Shown here piece after piece: positions 6,254 through 6,314 of a DNA stretch of 6,314 bases. The DNA lies in NCBI GenBank assembly GCA_900754805.1, contig CAAEEE010000058.1:1-6314 (forward strand), in the 5' to 3' direction. Position numbers and translations under genes: made by a program. Position 1 is the stretch's first letter, and each line of letters begins with the position of its first letter. This DNA comes from Clostridia bacterium (GTDB lineage: Bacteria > Bacillota > Clostridia > Peptostreptococcales > Anaerovoracaceae). A model generated the notes under the pieces. It was given only the letters and a program-made list of their open reading frames with translations. It ran no database searches and was not told the DNA's origin.

Positions 6254-6280
6254 CAATCCTGTTACCTTGTGACAGGATTG
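6254..6280. repeat. Inverted repeat upstream of the operon promoter, possible operator
   Basis: CAATCCTGT (6254-6262) and ACAGGATTG (6272-6280) are perfect nine-base reverse complements around a nine-base centre. Neither side is followed by a T-run, so it does not look like a terminator on either strand. It lies about 25 bp upstream of the -35 box of the candidate operon promoter, a position suited to a regulator binding site. Overlapping it on the plus strand are TGTTAC at 6249 and 6260 and a variant TGTGAC at 6268. No regulator gene is in view and I do not recognise the motif. Confidence 0.5.
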
Positions 6281-6314
6281 CGGCGACCGGCAGGGGAAAA
6301 GAACCGGCGCATCC

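Noticed and set aside
1..6314. CRISPR array, tRNA, rRNA or riboswitch
   Set aside because: I saw no regularly spaced repeats, no tRNA-like cloverleaf and no conserved riboswitch core in the short intergenic gaps.

Overview
The window looks like part of a chromosome from a low-to-mid-GC member of the Clostridia (Firmicutes), possibly Lachnospiraceae-like. The evidence is strong GGAGG-type ribosome binding sites, sigma-A style promoters (TTGAAA, 17 bp, TATAAT or TATGAT), a Gram-positive style lipoprotein, and gene types common in that group. This placement comes from reading style and gene content, not from a database search.

Layout: nearly everything is on the minus strand. At the right end, a three-gene operon runs leftward: a MoxR-type AAA+ ATPase (5228-6160), a DUF58 protein (4077-5195) and a large membrane protein with an extracytoplasmic transglutaminase-like domain (1747-4077). 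The ATPase and DUF58 genes are 32 bp apart. The DUF58 stop and the transglutaminase start overlap in TAATG. After a 133 bp gap carrying a near-consensus promoter comes a second leftward unit: a secreted lipoprotein with an Asp-rich DxDGDGxDE loop (819-1613), then a cysteine-rich DUF2284 protein (254-760). At the far left, on the plus strand, is the C-terminal tail of what appears to be an Rpn/PD-(D/E)XK transposase-like nuclease. Its frame is interrupted, and a strong hairpin terminator follows and separates it from the minus-strand genes.

How the genes may work together: MoxR + DUF58 + transglutaminase-like membrane protein is a widely conserved gene set. In it a cytoplasmic MoxR ATPase is thought to act as a chaperone or remodeler with a membrane-anchored DUF58 partner and a TgpA-like membrane protein, probably in envelope assembly or stress. 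In this copy the transglutaminase Cys is Asp514 and the usual catalytic Asp position is Glu578, while the His is kept. The extracytoplasmic domain is therefore probably not a classical thiol enzyme. I found no CRISPR array, rRNA, tRNA or intact mobile element. No stretch over 300 bases lacks a gene. The most promising leads are the substituted transglutaminase triad, the inverted repeat and hexamer repeats upstream of the operon, and the promoter that overlaps the apparent first ATG of the MoxR gene.
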